Positions 53,056 to 61,071 of a stretch of 64,000 bases of DNA are shown in pieces. Positions within the stretch are counted from its first letter, which is position 1; every line of letters starts with the position of its first letter. A program made the position numbers and the translations under genes. Origin of the DNA: Pseudomonas sp. JM0905a (GTDB lineage Bacteria; Pseudomonadota; Gammaproteobacteria; Pseudomonadales; Pseudomonadaceae); assembly GCF_014700075.1 (NCBI RefSeq), contig NZ_JACXBU010000008.1, forward strand, positions 248,001 through 312,000. The letters are read 5' to 3'. The notes below the pieces were generated by a model that ran no database searches, was not told the DNA's origin, and saw only the letters and a program-made list of their open reading frames with translations.

Positions 53056-53624
53056 GACCGGGTCACTTCGGTTTGATGGGCCTGGCCCTGTTGATTGGAG
53101 CTACCGACCTGCTGGTGAAAGGGCTCGGACTCGCCATCATGGCGCTGCCCGTGCTGCTGCTTTTCGGCGTGGCCCTGCCTGCCCTGCGCCGGCACCTGGA
53201 AGGCGCCGGCTATTGGCTGAGTGCCCTGCTGCTGTCCGCCATGCTGGCGAGCCTGGCGAGCCTGCTGCTGCAAGCCGGTGCCTTTGAACTGCACCGCGCC
53301 CTGGGCCCTTATCTCTACCTGTTGGTACTGCCCTGCCTGCAACTGGCCGCAAGCGAGTCCCCCGATACGCTCGACGGCCTCGGCGCCGGGTTGGCGTTCG
53401 CGCTGCTCGCCGTGCTGCTGGGCACGTTGCGTGAAGTACTCGGCCACGCCAGCCTGTTCGCCCACTTCGACTGGCTGCTGGGCCCGATCGCCCTGGGTTG
53501 GCGCCTGCAATTGGGTGCCGACGGCATTCCCCTGTTCGCCGCCGCGCCCGGAGCCTTTATCCTGCTAGGTACGCTACTGGCGCTCTGGCGCCGCCTGACC
53601 ACCCGGACCGCTGACTCCCGATGA
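53052..53624 (+). CDS. rnfE: Rnf-like electron transport complex subunit E, divergent
   Basis: 190 residues, shorter than canonical RnfE (about 230), with six helices. 'LAVLLGTLREVLGHASLFAHFDWLLG' and 'GIPLFAAAPGAFILLGTLLALWRR' match the RnfE/NqrD C-terminal half. The first cluster cysteine (LGLC in helix 1) is missing; the second may survive as 'LVLPCLQLAAS' (canonical VTNC). With RnfA it should form the inverted pair of the membrane core. The stop overlaps nth by 4 bp. Confidence 0.85.
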   Translation: MRPGHFGLMGLALLIGATDLLVKGLGLAIMALPVLLLFGVALPALRRHLEGAGYWLSALLLSAMLASLASLLLQAGAFELHRALGPYLYLLVLPCLQLAASESPDTLDGLGAGLAFALLAVLLGTLREVLGHASLFAHFDWLLGPIALGWRLQLGADGIPLFAAAPGAFILLGTLLALWRRLTTRTADSR

Positions 53625-54259
53625 ATGCCGCGAAACGCTACGAAATCTTCCGCCGCCTCCACGACGACGACCCCAACCCCACCACCGAACTGGCCTACAG
53701 CACGCCCTTCGAGCTGCTGATCGCGGTGATCCTCTCCGCCCAGGCAACGGACGTGGGCGTGAACAAGGCCACGGCCAAGCTCTACCCGGTGGCCAATACC
53801 CCGGAAGCCATTTACGCCCTCGGCATCGATGGCCTGTCGGAGTACATCAAGACCATCGGTCTGTACAACAGCAAGGCCAAGAACGTCATCGAAACCTGCC
53901 GCATCCTCATCGAGAAGCACGGCAGCGAAGTGCCGGACAATCGCGAGGATCTCGAAGCCCTGCCCGGCGTCGGACGCAAGACGGCCAACGTGGTGCTCAA
54001 CACGGCGTTTCGCCAGCCCACCATGGCGGTCGATACCCACATTTTCCGGGTCAGCAACCGGACCGGCATCGCCCCCGGCAAGAACGTGCTGGAGGTGGAG
54101 AAAAAGCTGCTGAAATTCGTTCCAAAAGAATTCCTGCTGGACGCGCACCATTGGCTGATCCTGCACGGCCGCTACGTCTGCGTGGCCCGCAAACCGCGCT
54201 GTGGCGCGTGCCGCATCGAAGATCTGTGCGAATACAAGGCGAAGACTTCTGACGATTGA
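53621..54259 (+). CDS. nth: Endonuclease III (DNA glycosylase/AP lyase)
   Basis: 212 residues, the usual length. The helix-hairpin-helix is LPGVGRKTANVVL, with the catalytic Lys in GRKTA and catalytic Asp in AVDTHIFRVSNR. The C-terminal [4Fe-4S] loop is C-x6-C-x2-C-x5-C ('CVARKPRCGACRIEDLC'). It removes oxidised pyrimidines in base-excision repair. The link to rnf is a conserved neighbourhood; the start overlaps the rnfE stop by 4 bp. Confidence 0.97.
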   Translation: MNAAKRYEIFRRLHDDDPNPTTELAYSTPFELLIAVILSAQATDVGVNKATAKLYPVANTPEAIYALGIDGLSEYIKTIGLYNSKAKNVIETCRILIEKHGSEVPDNREDLEALPGVGRKTANVVLNTAFRQPTMAVDTHIFRVSNRTGIAPGKNVLEVEKKLLKFVPKEFLLDAHHWLILHGRYVCVARKPRCGACRIEDLCEYKAKTSDD

Positions 54260-54366
54260 TGTCCTATTAAATCGCTCAGGTATCTGATTGAAAAAATCTT
54301 TTTTACCGGCTCTGGCTTTGTGGTTATAAGGTGCGCCAATAGCGCCCCGCTTTGTGGAGTGACCCT

Positions 54367-54546
54367 ATGAGCACAGCCAAAGACGACATCGAGCTCGAAG
54401 AAGAATTCGTTTCCGAGGATGCCGAAGAATCGGAAGCCCCGGCAGAAGCCGCCAAGACCAATCTGACCAAACGCCGCATCATCGACAACTACCTCGAAGA
54501 ACGGCGTTTGCAGAAGCAGCTTTCCGATTACGACTTCGACCTGTAA
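54367..54546 (+). CDS. PA3496-family putative envelope integrity protein
   Basis: 59 residues from the ATG at 54367 with GGAG eight bases upstream; a GTG at 54352 is less likely. The first half is acidic ('DIELEEEFVSEDAEESEAP'), the second basic and helical ('TKRRIIDNYLEERRLQKQLSDYDFDL'). It has no signal peptide. The family name comes from P. aeruginosa PA3496, which also follows nth (PA3495). The precise role is unknown. It ends at a strong terminator and has its own AT-rich leader. Confidence 0.85.
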   Translation: MSTAKDDIELEEEFVSEDAEESEAPAEAAKTNLTKRRIIDNYLEERRLQKQLSDYDFDL

Positions 54547-54563
54547 TCGGCGCCTTGCCCAGA

Positions 54564-54587
54564 AGCCCCGCAATTGCGGGGCTTTTT
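54564..54587 (+). terminator. Terminator after the PA3496-family gene
   Basis: AGCCCCGCAATTGCGGGGCT is a perfect palindrome followed by TTTTTG, 17 bp after the stop codon. Confidence 0.92.
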
Positions 54588-54607
54588 GTTTGTCCCGTTC
54601 GCGAATC

Positions 54608-54703
54608 TGTAGGGGCGAATTCATTCGCCAAGGGGCGCGCAGCGGCCCCTGACATTCCGGGGGCAGACCTTCGGCCTGCTTGGCGATTGAAATCGCCCCC
54701 ACA
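54608..54703. repeat. REP-like intergenic repeat, copy 3
   Basis: The 96-bp unit begins TGTAGGGGCGAATTCATTCGCC and ends TTGGCGATTGAAATCGCCCCCACA. Internal GGGGCGCGCAGCGGCCCC and GCAGACCTTCGGCCTGC hairpins are also present. It closely parallels 42929-43025 and 2050-2120 and lies between two convergent transcription units. Confidence 0.8.
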
Positions 54704-54732
54704 AGTACAGGTCACCGGCATAAACAACAGGC

Positions 54733-54758
54733 AAAAAGAAGCCGGCACAAGGCCGGCT
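54733..54758 (-). terminator. Terminator of the FAD oxidoreductase gene
   Basis: On the minus strand AGCCGGC-CTTGT-GCCGGCT is a 7-bp stem followed by TCTTTTTGCC. It lies 22 bp past the stop codon of the oxidoreductase gene. Confidence 0.8.
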
Positions 54759-54779
54759 CAAAGACGCACAACAAATCGG

Positions 54780-56093
54780 TCAGCGCAGCTTTTCCATCAT
54801 CTGGTAGTACCACATGCCCATCGCCAGCATGTGGTTGCCCAGGCGCTCGCTCAGCGGTACGCGGATGTGCTGGCACTGGGCGAAGGTGTCGAACTTCTCC
54901 AGGCTGCCGCTCATGGCATTGGCCATGACCTCGCCCATGATGTGGGTGGTGGCCACGCCGTGGCCGGAGTAGCCCTGGCAGTACCAGACGTTCTTCGACA
55001 GCTTGCCCAGTTGAGGGATGCGGTTGATGACGATGCCCATGGCGCAACTCCACTTGAAGTCGATCTCCACGCCCTTGAGCTTCGGGAAGGTGCGCTCGAT
55101 GCACGGACGCAGCTCCGCCTCGATGTCGCGGGAATCACGGCCGGAGTAGTTGGCTCCACCGCCGAACAGCAGGCGGCCGTCGGCGGTCATGCGGTAGTAG
55201 TCGAGCACGAAGCGGCAGTCGTAGACGGCCAGGTCCTGGGGGTTGATCTGCCTGGCCAGGTCGCCCAGGGGCCTGGTGGTGACGATGCCCCCCATGGCCG
55301 GGAAGATCATGCCCTTGAGCTTCTTGCGCTCCAGCTTGTGGTAGACGTCGCCGGCCAGCAGCACCTGCTGAGCATTGATGCGGCCGCGCGTGGTGATTAC
55401 CGCCGGACGATCGCCGTGGATGATGTCCTGCACTTCGGAGTGTTCGAAGATAAGCGCCCCCAGGCTGGCGGCGGCCTTGGCTTCGCCGATGCACAGGTTG
55501 AGCGGGTGCAGGTGCATGTTGCGGGTGTTCTTGATGGCGCCGACGTAGAGGTCGGAATCCAGGTGTTCGCGCACACCGGCGGCGTCCAGCAGGGTCACGT
55601 CGTCGGCCATGCCACGACGCACCGCTTCCTCATAGGAGGCCTTCAGCTCGTCCATGTGCGAGGCCTTCATCGCCGCATGCAGGTGACCATGCTTGAGGTC
55701 GCACTGGATGCCGTACTTCGCCACGCGGTTCTTGATGATCTCGTGGCCGCGCCAGCGCAGGTACCAGATGAAGTCATCCACACCCTCGCCCAGGAAGCGG
55801 CTCATCTGCTTGCGCATGGCGGCGTCGCCCGACAGGCTGCCGGTCACCTGGCCACCGTTGCGGCCGGTGGCACCCCAACCAATCTTGTGGGTCTCCACCA
55901 GCGCCACCTTGTAGCCGCGCTCGGCCATTTCCACTGCGGTGGCGACACCGGTGAAGCCGCCGCCGATGATGGCGATATCGACGCTCGCCTCGCCTTCGAG
56001 GGTGGGATAGGCAGTTTCCTCATTGAGGGTCGCAGAGTAGTAGGAAGGTGCGCGCTTGGCGGCGGGCAGTGGGTGTTTGATTGCAGCGGTCAT
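54780..56093 (-). CDS. FAD-dependent oxidoreductase, gamma-glutamylputrescine oxidase type (PuuB/PauB-like)
   Basis: 437 residues of the DAO/glycine oxidase fold. The FAD-binding Rossmann motif is 'IAIIGGGFTGVATAVEMAERG' (about 41-60) and 'GWGATGRNGGQVTGSLSGD' follows. 'GIVINRIPQLGKLSKNVWYCQGYSGHGVATTHIMG' near 355-390 is the conserved substrate/FAD C-terminal block. PuuB-type enzymes oxidise gamma-glutamylated polyamines to aldehydes. The gamma-glutamyl synthetase gene just upstream on the same strand supports this; the particular polyamine is unknown. AAGGA precedes the ATG. Confidence 0.85.
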   Translation of the reverse strand: MTAAIKHPLPAAKRAPSYYSATLNEETAYPTLEGEASVDIAIIGGGFTGVATAVEMAERGYKVALVETHKIGWGATGRNGGQVTGSLSGDAAMRKQMSRFLGEGVDDFIWYLRWRGHEIIKNRVAKYGIQCDLKHGHLHAAMKASHMDELKASYEEAVRRGMADDVTLLDAAGVREHLDSDLYVGAIKNTRNMHLHPLNLCIGEAKAAASLGALIFEHSEVQDIIHGDRPAVITTRGRINAQQVLLAGDVYHKLERKKLKGMIFPAMGGIVTTRPLGDLARQINPQDLAVYDCRFVLDYYRMTADGRLLFGGGANYSGRDSRDIEAELRPCIERTFPKLKGVEIDFKWSCAMGIVINRIPQLGKLSKNVWYCQGYSGHGVATTHIMGEVMANAMSGSLEKFDTFAQCQHIRVPLSERLGNHMLAMGMWYYQMMEKLR

Positions 56094-56124
56094 GGGTGAA
56101 TTCCTTTGTAATGCGCGGGTCCCG

Positions 56125-56167
56125 GGGCAGGCCTGCGGCCTGCCTTGGCGAATGAATTCGCCCCTAC
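56125..56167. repeat. REP-like half repeat, copy 4
   Basis: GGCAGGCCTGCGGCCTGCCTTGGCGAATGAATTCGCCCCTAC corresponds to the right end of the other copies (54608-54703 and 42929-43025), with one hairpin arm set. It sits in the 103-bp gap between the synthetase and oxidase genes and is thus inside a probable transcription unit. Confidence 0.65.
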
Positions 56168-56196
56168 CAGTTCCCTGAAAAATACGTGTGTAGGAT

Positions 56197-57561
56197 TCAG
56201 GCCTGGTTCAGGTACCAGCGCCAGTCCTGCTCGCCGACCTCGGACATGAACTGGCGGTATTCGGCGCGTTTCACGGCGAGGTAGACGCCGAGGAATTCCG
56301 TACCGAACGCATCACGGGCCCAGCTGGACTGTTCCAGCGCGCGCAGCGAGGTCAGCCAGTCGGTGGGCAGCAGTTCATTCGCCTGGGCGTAGCCGTTGCC
56401 TTCCACGGGGTTGCCCGGGTCGATCTCCTCGCGGATGCCACGATGGATACCGGCGAGGATGGCCGCAGCAGCGAGATAGGGGTTGGCATCGGCGCCGCAG
56501 ATGCGGTGTTCGATATGCCGGGTGTTGGCCGGGCCGCCCGGTACGCGCAGGCTGACGGTGCGGTTATCCACACCCCAGGTCGGTGCGAGGGGGGCGTAGC
56601 TGTTGGCCTGGAAGCGGCGATAGGAGTTGGCGTTGGGGCAGAACAGCAGCAGCGAATCCAGCAGGCTCTCGAGCATGCCGCCCACGGACTGGCGCAGCAG
56701 CGGCGTGCCGGCGGGGTCTTCGCTGGCGAAGAGGTTGCGGCCCTCGGCATCGGCCAGGCTCACATGCATGTGCATGCCGGTGCCGGCGATTTCGGCGAAG
56801 GGCTTGGCCATGAAGCAGGCCTGCATGCCGTGGGCGTGTGCCACGCCCTTGACCAGGCGCTTGTAGCGCACGGCCTGGTCCATGGCTTCCAGCGCATCGC
56901 CATGCTCCAGGGTGATTTCCACCTGGCCTGGCGCGTATTCGGAAATGGCCGTGCGCGCCGGAATACCCTGGGCCTTGCACGCCGCGTACAGATCGGCGAG
57001 GAACGGCTCGATCTGCTCCAGCTCACGCAGGCCGTACACCTGGGTACCGCGCGGGCGATGGCCGTCAGCGTCCAGCGCCGGTTGCGGGCGGCCTTCGGCA
57101 TCGCGCTTCTGGTCCAGCAGGTAGAACTCCAGTTCACAGGCCATCACGGGGTGGTAGCCGTCGGCCTTGAGCCGATCGATCACCTCCACCAGCACATGAC
57201 GCGGATCGGCGATGGCGGCGGGCATGCCTTCCTGCGGGTGCATGCTGACCTGTACGGCGGCAGTGGGCATCTTGCGCCAGGGCAGGCGCACCAGGCTGCC
57301 GGCCAGCGGATAGGCGCGGCAATCGATGTCGCCCACGTCCCAGACCAGGCCGGAGTTATCCACATCCTCGCCATGCACGGTCAGGCCGAGGATGGTGCTC
57401 GGCAGCGGACGGCCGCTCTGGTATACGGCCAGCAGTTCGTCGCGGTGCAGCAGCTTGCCGCGCGGAACGCCGTTGGCGTCGAGGATGAAGAGTTCGAATG
57501 CGTCGATGTCCGGGTTCTGCTCGAGGAAATCCCGGGCTTCCTGCACGCTGGCAAATTTCAT
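56197..57561 (-). CDS. Glutamine synthetase-like gamma-glutamylpolyamine synthetase (PuuA/SpuI type)
   Basis: 454 residues. Glutamine-synthetase blocks are 'ISEYAPGQVEITLEHGDALEAMD', 'ACFMAKPFAEIAGTGMHMHVSL' (metal and ammonia/amine site), 'NSYAPLAPTWGVDNRTVSLRV' and 'HRICGADANPYLAAAAILAG'. The N-terminal part, 'VDAFELFILDANGVPRGK'-like, is characteristic of the PuuA/SpuI/PauA branch and not GlnA; the adenylylation site is not seen. It attaches glutamate to an amine, probably putrescine or another polyamine, in ATP-dependent catabolism. It lies upstream of the PuuB-like oxidase on the same strand. Confidence 0.87.
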   Translation of the reverse strand: MKFASVQEARDFLEQNPDIDAFELFILDANGVPRGKLLHRDELLAVYQSGRPLPSTILGLTVHGEDVDNSGLVWDVGDIDCRAYPLAGSLVRLPWRKMPTAAVQVSMHPQEGMPAAIADPRHVLVEVIDRLKADGYHPVMACELEFYLLDQKRDAEGRPQPALDADGHRPRGTQVYGLRELEQIEPFLADLYAACKAQGIPARTAISEYAPGQVEITLEHGDALEAMDQAVRYKRLVKGVAHAHGMQACFMAKPFAEIAGTGMHMHVSLADAEGRNLFASEDPAGTPLLRQSVGGMLESLLDSLLLFCPNANSYRRFQANSYAPLAPTWGVDNRTVSLRVPGGPANTRHIEHRICGADANPYLAAAAILAGIHRGIREEIDPGNPVEGNGYAQANELLPTDWLTSLRALEQSSWARDAFGTEFLGVYLAVKRAEYRQFMSEVGEQDWRWYLNQA

Positions 57562-58078
57562 GGCGCTCTCTTTAGTGCCCTTGGGGCACGCAAACAGGCC
57601 CTCGCCATTCGCGGCAAGGGTCGAATTTCTCGTTCTGGGTGAGGTTGGCCACGGCAGTGGCGGCCAGGCATTCAGGCGCGTGCGCTATCCGGCGGACGAG
57701 CGTGACGGCAATGCCAGAGCGCCCAGAAGGCGAGTTCGAGCGGCAGGGAGATCAGGAGATGGATGGCCCATTTGCGGGAGAACAGGACCGTGGGTGCGAC
57801 TCCAGGAGCACGGCGCGCGGCGCGAACCAGCCCGAGGGGCAAGGCGGCCAGCAGCATTTGGTGCGGAGTGGGACAACCCATGAGGGAAAGCCGTGTTATT
57901 GGAATGCGCTGGAGGCTCGCACGGCAGGATGGGTCAATAAAATTCAGGTTTTTCTATCTTTAGTTAAGCAACGAATAAACATTAAATCTGGCCGCGGAAG
58001 TGAAGCCATTCGTGATTGAGCTCAAGCGGTACCCCCAGTGCGCAGGGCACCCGCTGCCTGGCCCGGCTACAACCAGGC
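57562..58078. other. Intergenic region between the gamma-glutamyl synthetase and FixJ-type regulator genes
   Basis: 517 bp between two minus-strand genes. It contains one doubtful small reading frame (57672-57881), an AT-rich block (about 57935-57990, ATAAAATTCAGGTTTTTCTATC) that may hold the promoter for leftward transcription, and no clear terminator for the regulator gene. Confidence 0.5.
57672..57881 (-). CDS. Possible small membrane protein (doubtful)
   Basis: 69 residues. One hydrophobic segment is visible (WAIHLLISLPLELAFWALW, about 38-56), following a basic stretch. The frame lies downstream of an AT-rich block and in the same direction as the synthetase gene, which makes expression conceivable. 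However, no Shine-Dalgarno is visible before the ATG (CTTTCCCTC), and high-GC DNA easily gives spurious frames. No family is recognised. Confidence 0.28.
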   Translation of the reverse strand: MGCPTPHQMLLAALPLGLVRAARRAPGVAPTVLFSRKWAIHLLISLPLELAFWALWHCRHARPPDSARA

Positions 58079-58714
58079 CTAACGCAGCTTCAGAGGGTCA
58101 ACCAGGCCCGCCGCGATGGCCATGCCCACCAGGTCAGGCAGGCGTTCGGCCTGCATGCGCTTCATCACGCGCGCACGATAGAGGTCGATGGTCTTCACGC
58201 TGATGTCCAGCTGCTCGGCAATCTCGCGGTTGGTGTAGCCCTGTACCAGCGGAAGCAGCACATCGCGCTCACGCGGCGTCAGGCTGTCGAGACACTGCTG
58301 CAACTGGCCATGGCCGCCCGAAGCCGTGCGCTGGTGGTCGACGCGGGACAATGCCTGCTGCACGCTATCCAGCAGGAGCTGCTCGTTGTAGGGCTTCTCG
58401 ATGAAATCATGGGCGCCCGCCTTGAAGGCACGTACCACGATCGGCACATCGGCGTGTCCACTGACGAAGATCACCGGCAGGTCCAGGCCGCGGCTGCGCA
58501 TTTCCTCCTGAACATTGAGGCCACCCATTCCGGGCATACGTACGTCAAGCAATACACAGGCGTCGAGGCTGGCATCGCAGGCGTCGAGGAAGGCACGGCC
58601 GCTGGTGAAGGGCAGCGCTTTGAGGCCTACCGACTCCAGGAGCCAGACCGTGGAATCGAGCATGCCCTGGTCGTCGTCCACCACATAGACCACCTGTTCG
58701 CCACTGTTGGACAT
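58079..58714 (-). CDS. Response regulator, FixJ/NarL type (LuxR HTH)
   Basis: 211 residues from the ATG at 58714 (GGAG seven bases upstream); a TTG three bases earlier is rejected. The receiver (about 5-120) has the acidic pair VVDDD, the phospho-acceptor Asp at about 57 (LLDVRMPGMGG) and the Lys in 'FIEKPYNEQLLLD'. The LuxR-type helix-turn-helix (about 140-200, 'LTPRERDVLLPLVQGYTNREIAEQLDISVKTIDLYRARVMKRM') is FixJ-like. It lies 24 bp after its kinase. The divergent acyl-CoA ligase and DUF485-actP genes are plausible targets, by position only. Confidence 0.92.
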   Translation of the reverse strand: MSNSGEQVVYVVDDDQGMLDSTVWLLESVGLKALPFTSGRAFLDACDASLDACVLLDVRMPGMGGLNVQEEMRSRGLDLPVIFVSGHADVPIVVRAFKAGAHDFIEKPYNEQLLLDSVQQALSRVDHQRTASGGHGQLQQCLDSLTPRERDVLLPLVQGYTNREIAEQLDISVKTIDLYRARVMKRMQAERLPDLVGMAIAAGLVDPLKLR

Positions 58715-58738
58715 CAAATCGCTCCTGTTGCCTTCTTG

Positions 58739-60991
58739 TTATTGCAGCGGCAGGCGGCAACGCATGAGCAGCCCGCCCTCCCCGTTCGGCATCCCGTCCA
58801 GTGCGCCACCGAATCCTTCGATAATGCTGCGGCTCATCGACAACCCCAGGCCCAGGCCATCCGGCTTGCTGGTGTAGAAGGGGGTGAAGATGCGCCCCAG
58901 TTCCTCTTCGCCGAGCCCTGGCCCCTGATCGCGAACCTCGATGAGCAGTTGGCCGTCCTGCGCCGAGGCCGCCAATCGGATCATCGACTCCCGGCCCGGA
59001 TGAGCCTCGCGGTTGGCGTCGATGGCGTTGCGCAGCAGGTTGAGCAGCACCTGTTCGAGCAACACCCGATCAGCGTAAACCGGCGGCAGATTGTCCGGTA
59101 ATTGCTCGGCGATCGCCACCTGGCAGGCGCTGGCCTCCCAGGCGCACAGCCGTACCGCTTCGCGAACCACTTCGGCCACGTCCAGCGCCTGCATCTTGCG
59201 CTGCCCCTTGCGCAGGAAGGCCCGCAGCCGCTTGATCACTTCCGAGGCATGGTTGGCGTGTTCGGTGATGCGCTCCAGCCCCTGGGCCACTCGCTCCGCT
59301 GCCTTGGGATTGCTGCTCAGCGATTGCAGGTAGCGCTGGCTGGCACTGGCGTAGTTGACTACCGCGGCGAGGGGCTGGTTGATCTCGTGGGCGATGCCGG
59401 AGGCCAGCTCTCCGAGGGTCACCAGCCGCGCGGTATGCGCCAGCTCATCCTGGTGGCGACGCTGCTGGGCCTCGCGCAGCTCGCGCTCGGTCATGTCGTG
59501 GGCCACCAGCGAGTAGTAGCGTTCGCCTCCCGCCGTACTGTGGGCCAGCAGCACCATGGACACCGGCACCGATGCGCCGCCGTGCGGTGGCAGCAGCCGC
59601 GAATCGATGCTCCACACCCCCTTGCGCTCGGCGGTGCGCCAGCCCTCACGCTGCAGGCGCGCAAGATCGTCCGCCAGCATCACCTCGGCCAGTGCCGGCA
59701 TCGGCTGTCGGGCCTCCAGGCCCAGAGCCCGGCGGGCGGCCGGGTTGAGGTAGGTGATGTGCCCAGCGGGGTCGACGAACAGCACAGGGTCGGTATTGGC
59801 TTCCACCACCTCGGCCAGACGCCGCCGGTTCTCCTCGGCCTGCACCCGCGCGGTGATGTCGCGGGACACGCTGACCACCTCCACCACTGCCCCGGTGTAG
59901 GTCTCGCGGATAGCGCGGCTGGCCGTCTCGAACCAGAGGTAATGCCCTGCACGATGGCGGATGCGGTAAGTCATGGTGTGGTAGCCGTCCTGCTCCAGCG
60001 CATCCCGGGCGCGCTGCACCAATTGGGCCAGCTCCTGGGGATGAAAGAGACACTGGGCGAGCTGTCCGCGCAGCTCTTCCGGCCAGTAACCGAGCAGGGT
60101 CCAGGAGGCCGGTGAGGCATCGAGGAAGCGACCTTCGGGGGTATGCCGGGAAATCAGGTCGGTAGTGTTTTCAGTGATCAAGCGGTAGAGGCGACGCGCC
60201 CGCGCCGCCTCGCGCTCGGCGAGGATCTGCGTGGTCGCTTCGCGGCAGCGCGCCAACACCCGCTGTTCCCGCGGATCGGGAATATAGGTCCAGACCAGCA
60301 TGCGTGCGCCACACTGGGCCTCCACCCCTTCGATGGCACGCTCCTGGGCCAGGCAGGCACGCACCAGGGAGGCATGGTTCACCGGCAAGAAGCGCAGCAC
60401 CTCGGCCATGGGCATTTCCCCGAGCATCGCCAGCAGCGCGGCGTTCAGCTCCAGTGGGGCGGCCTCGGCATCCACCAGCAGGCTCGGTTGCGGGTCATGG
60501 CCAAGCAACGGCGAAGCGCGCAACAGGCCGTTGACGCTGCCGAGCAGAGTGGTGAGTAACTCGTGCACGCAGCCCAGCCAATCCAGCGCCACGCCTTCGC
60601 GCACTTCCACCAGCAGCAACCCCCGCTGGCCGATCTCCAGCGTCAGGTCGAATGCTTGGCCATGGCTGATCGCGGCCCGGCGCAGCCGGCCAGCCAGCCA
60701 GCAATCGAGCTGGCGGACTTGATGCAGCGACAGCCGTCCATCCTCTGCCAGACGCTCGACCAGACGTTCATCGCTGGCCTGCAGCGGATCACCTTGCCCC
60801 GGTGGTAGCTGCTGGCAACTGCCCTCATGGCTGTAAATGCGCGCACCGGATTGCCAGCTCAGATAGAACGCCTGTCGCACCTCAGCGCAATCGCGCAGCG
60901 CCCTGCATAGGGCATCGGCGCGGGCCGCCAGGGGCACGCCCTCGCGTTGCAGGCGCAGCCAAGTGTGAAGTCGAACCGGGGTCTGGGTCAT
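58739..60991 (-). CDS. Cytoplasmic PAS-domain sensor histidine kinase
   Basis: 750 residues without membrane helices. Residues 1-265 match no domain I recognise. PAS 1 is at about 270-390 ('LITENTTDLISRHTPEGRFLDAS', with a PAC segment ending VSVSRDITAR) and PAS 2 at about 395-515. The kinase core has the H-box 'LGELASGIAHEINQPLAAVVNYA', of the FixL/DctB type, then 'LLNLLRNAIDAN', 'VRDQGPGLGEEELGRIFTPFYTSK' and 'GLGLGLSMSRSIIEGFGG'. It senses a cytoplasmic or redox signal. A TodS/FixL-like pair with the following FixJ-type regulator is likely. Confidence 0.9.
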   Translation of the reverse strand: MTQTPVRLHTWLRLQREGVPLAARADALCRALRDCAEVRQAFYLSWQSGARIYSHEGSCQQLPPGQGDPLQASDERLVERLAEDGRLSLHQVRQLDCWLAGRLRRAAISHGQAFDLTLEIGQRGLLLVEVREGVALDWLGCVHELLTTLLGSVNGLLRASPLLGHDPQPSLLVDAEAAPLELNAALLAMLGEMPMAEVLRFLPVNHASLVRACLAQERAIEGVEAQCGARMLVWTYIPDPREQRVLARCREATTQILAEREAARARRLYRLITENTTDLISRHTPEGRFLDASPASWTLLGYWPEELRGQLAQCLFHPQELAQLVQRARDALEQDGYHTMTYRIRHRAGHYLWFETASRAIRETYTGAVVEVVSVSRDITARVQAEENRRRLAEVVEANTDPVLFVDPAGHITYLNPAARRALGLEARQPMPALAEVMLADDLARLQREGWRTAERKGVWSIDSRLLPPHGGASVPVSMVLLAHSTAGGERYYSLVAHDMTERELREAQQRRHQDELAHTARLVTLGELASGIAHEINQPLAAVVNYASASQRYLQSLSSNPKAAERVAQGLERITEHANHASEVIKRLRAFLRKGQRKMQALDVAEVVREAVRLCAWEASACQVAIAEQLPDNLPPVYADRVLLEQVLLNLLRNAIDANREAHPGRESMIRLAASAQDGQLLIEVRDQGPGLGEEELGRIFTPFYTSKPDGLGLGLSMSRSIIEGFGGALDGMPNGEGGLLMRCRLPLQ

Positions 60992-61051
60992 GGCGAGTCC
61001 AGCGGTTGGGGGTGGGAAAGGATATACCGACCTGCAGAAGGAACTGAAACT

Positions 61052-61071
61052 ATATAGTATTTTTACTATAT
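61052..61071. promoter_or_regulatory. AT-rich palindrome in the divergent promoter of the kinase and acyl-CoA ligase
   Basis: ATATAGTA-TTTT-TACTATAT is a perfect 8-bp inverted repeat within a 70-bp very AT-rich block (about 61045-61115), in sharp contrast to the GC-rich surroundings. TATAG and ACTATA variants recur just downstream (GACTATAG at 61072-61079). It may be an operator for the neighbouring regulator or a UP/-10 region. Confidence 0.42.
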
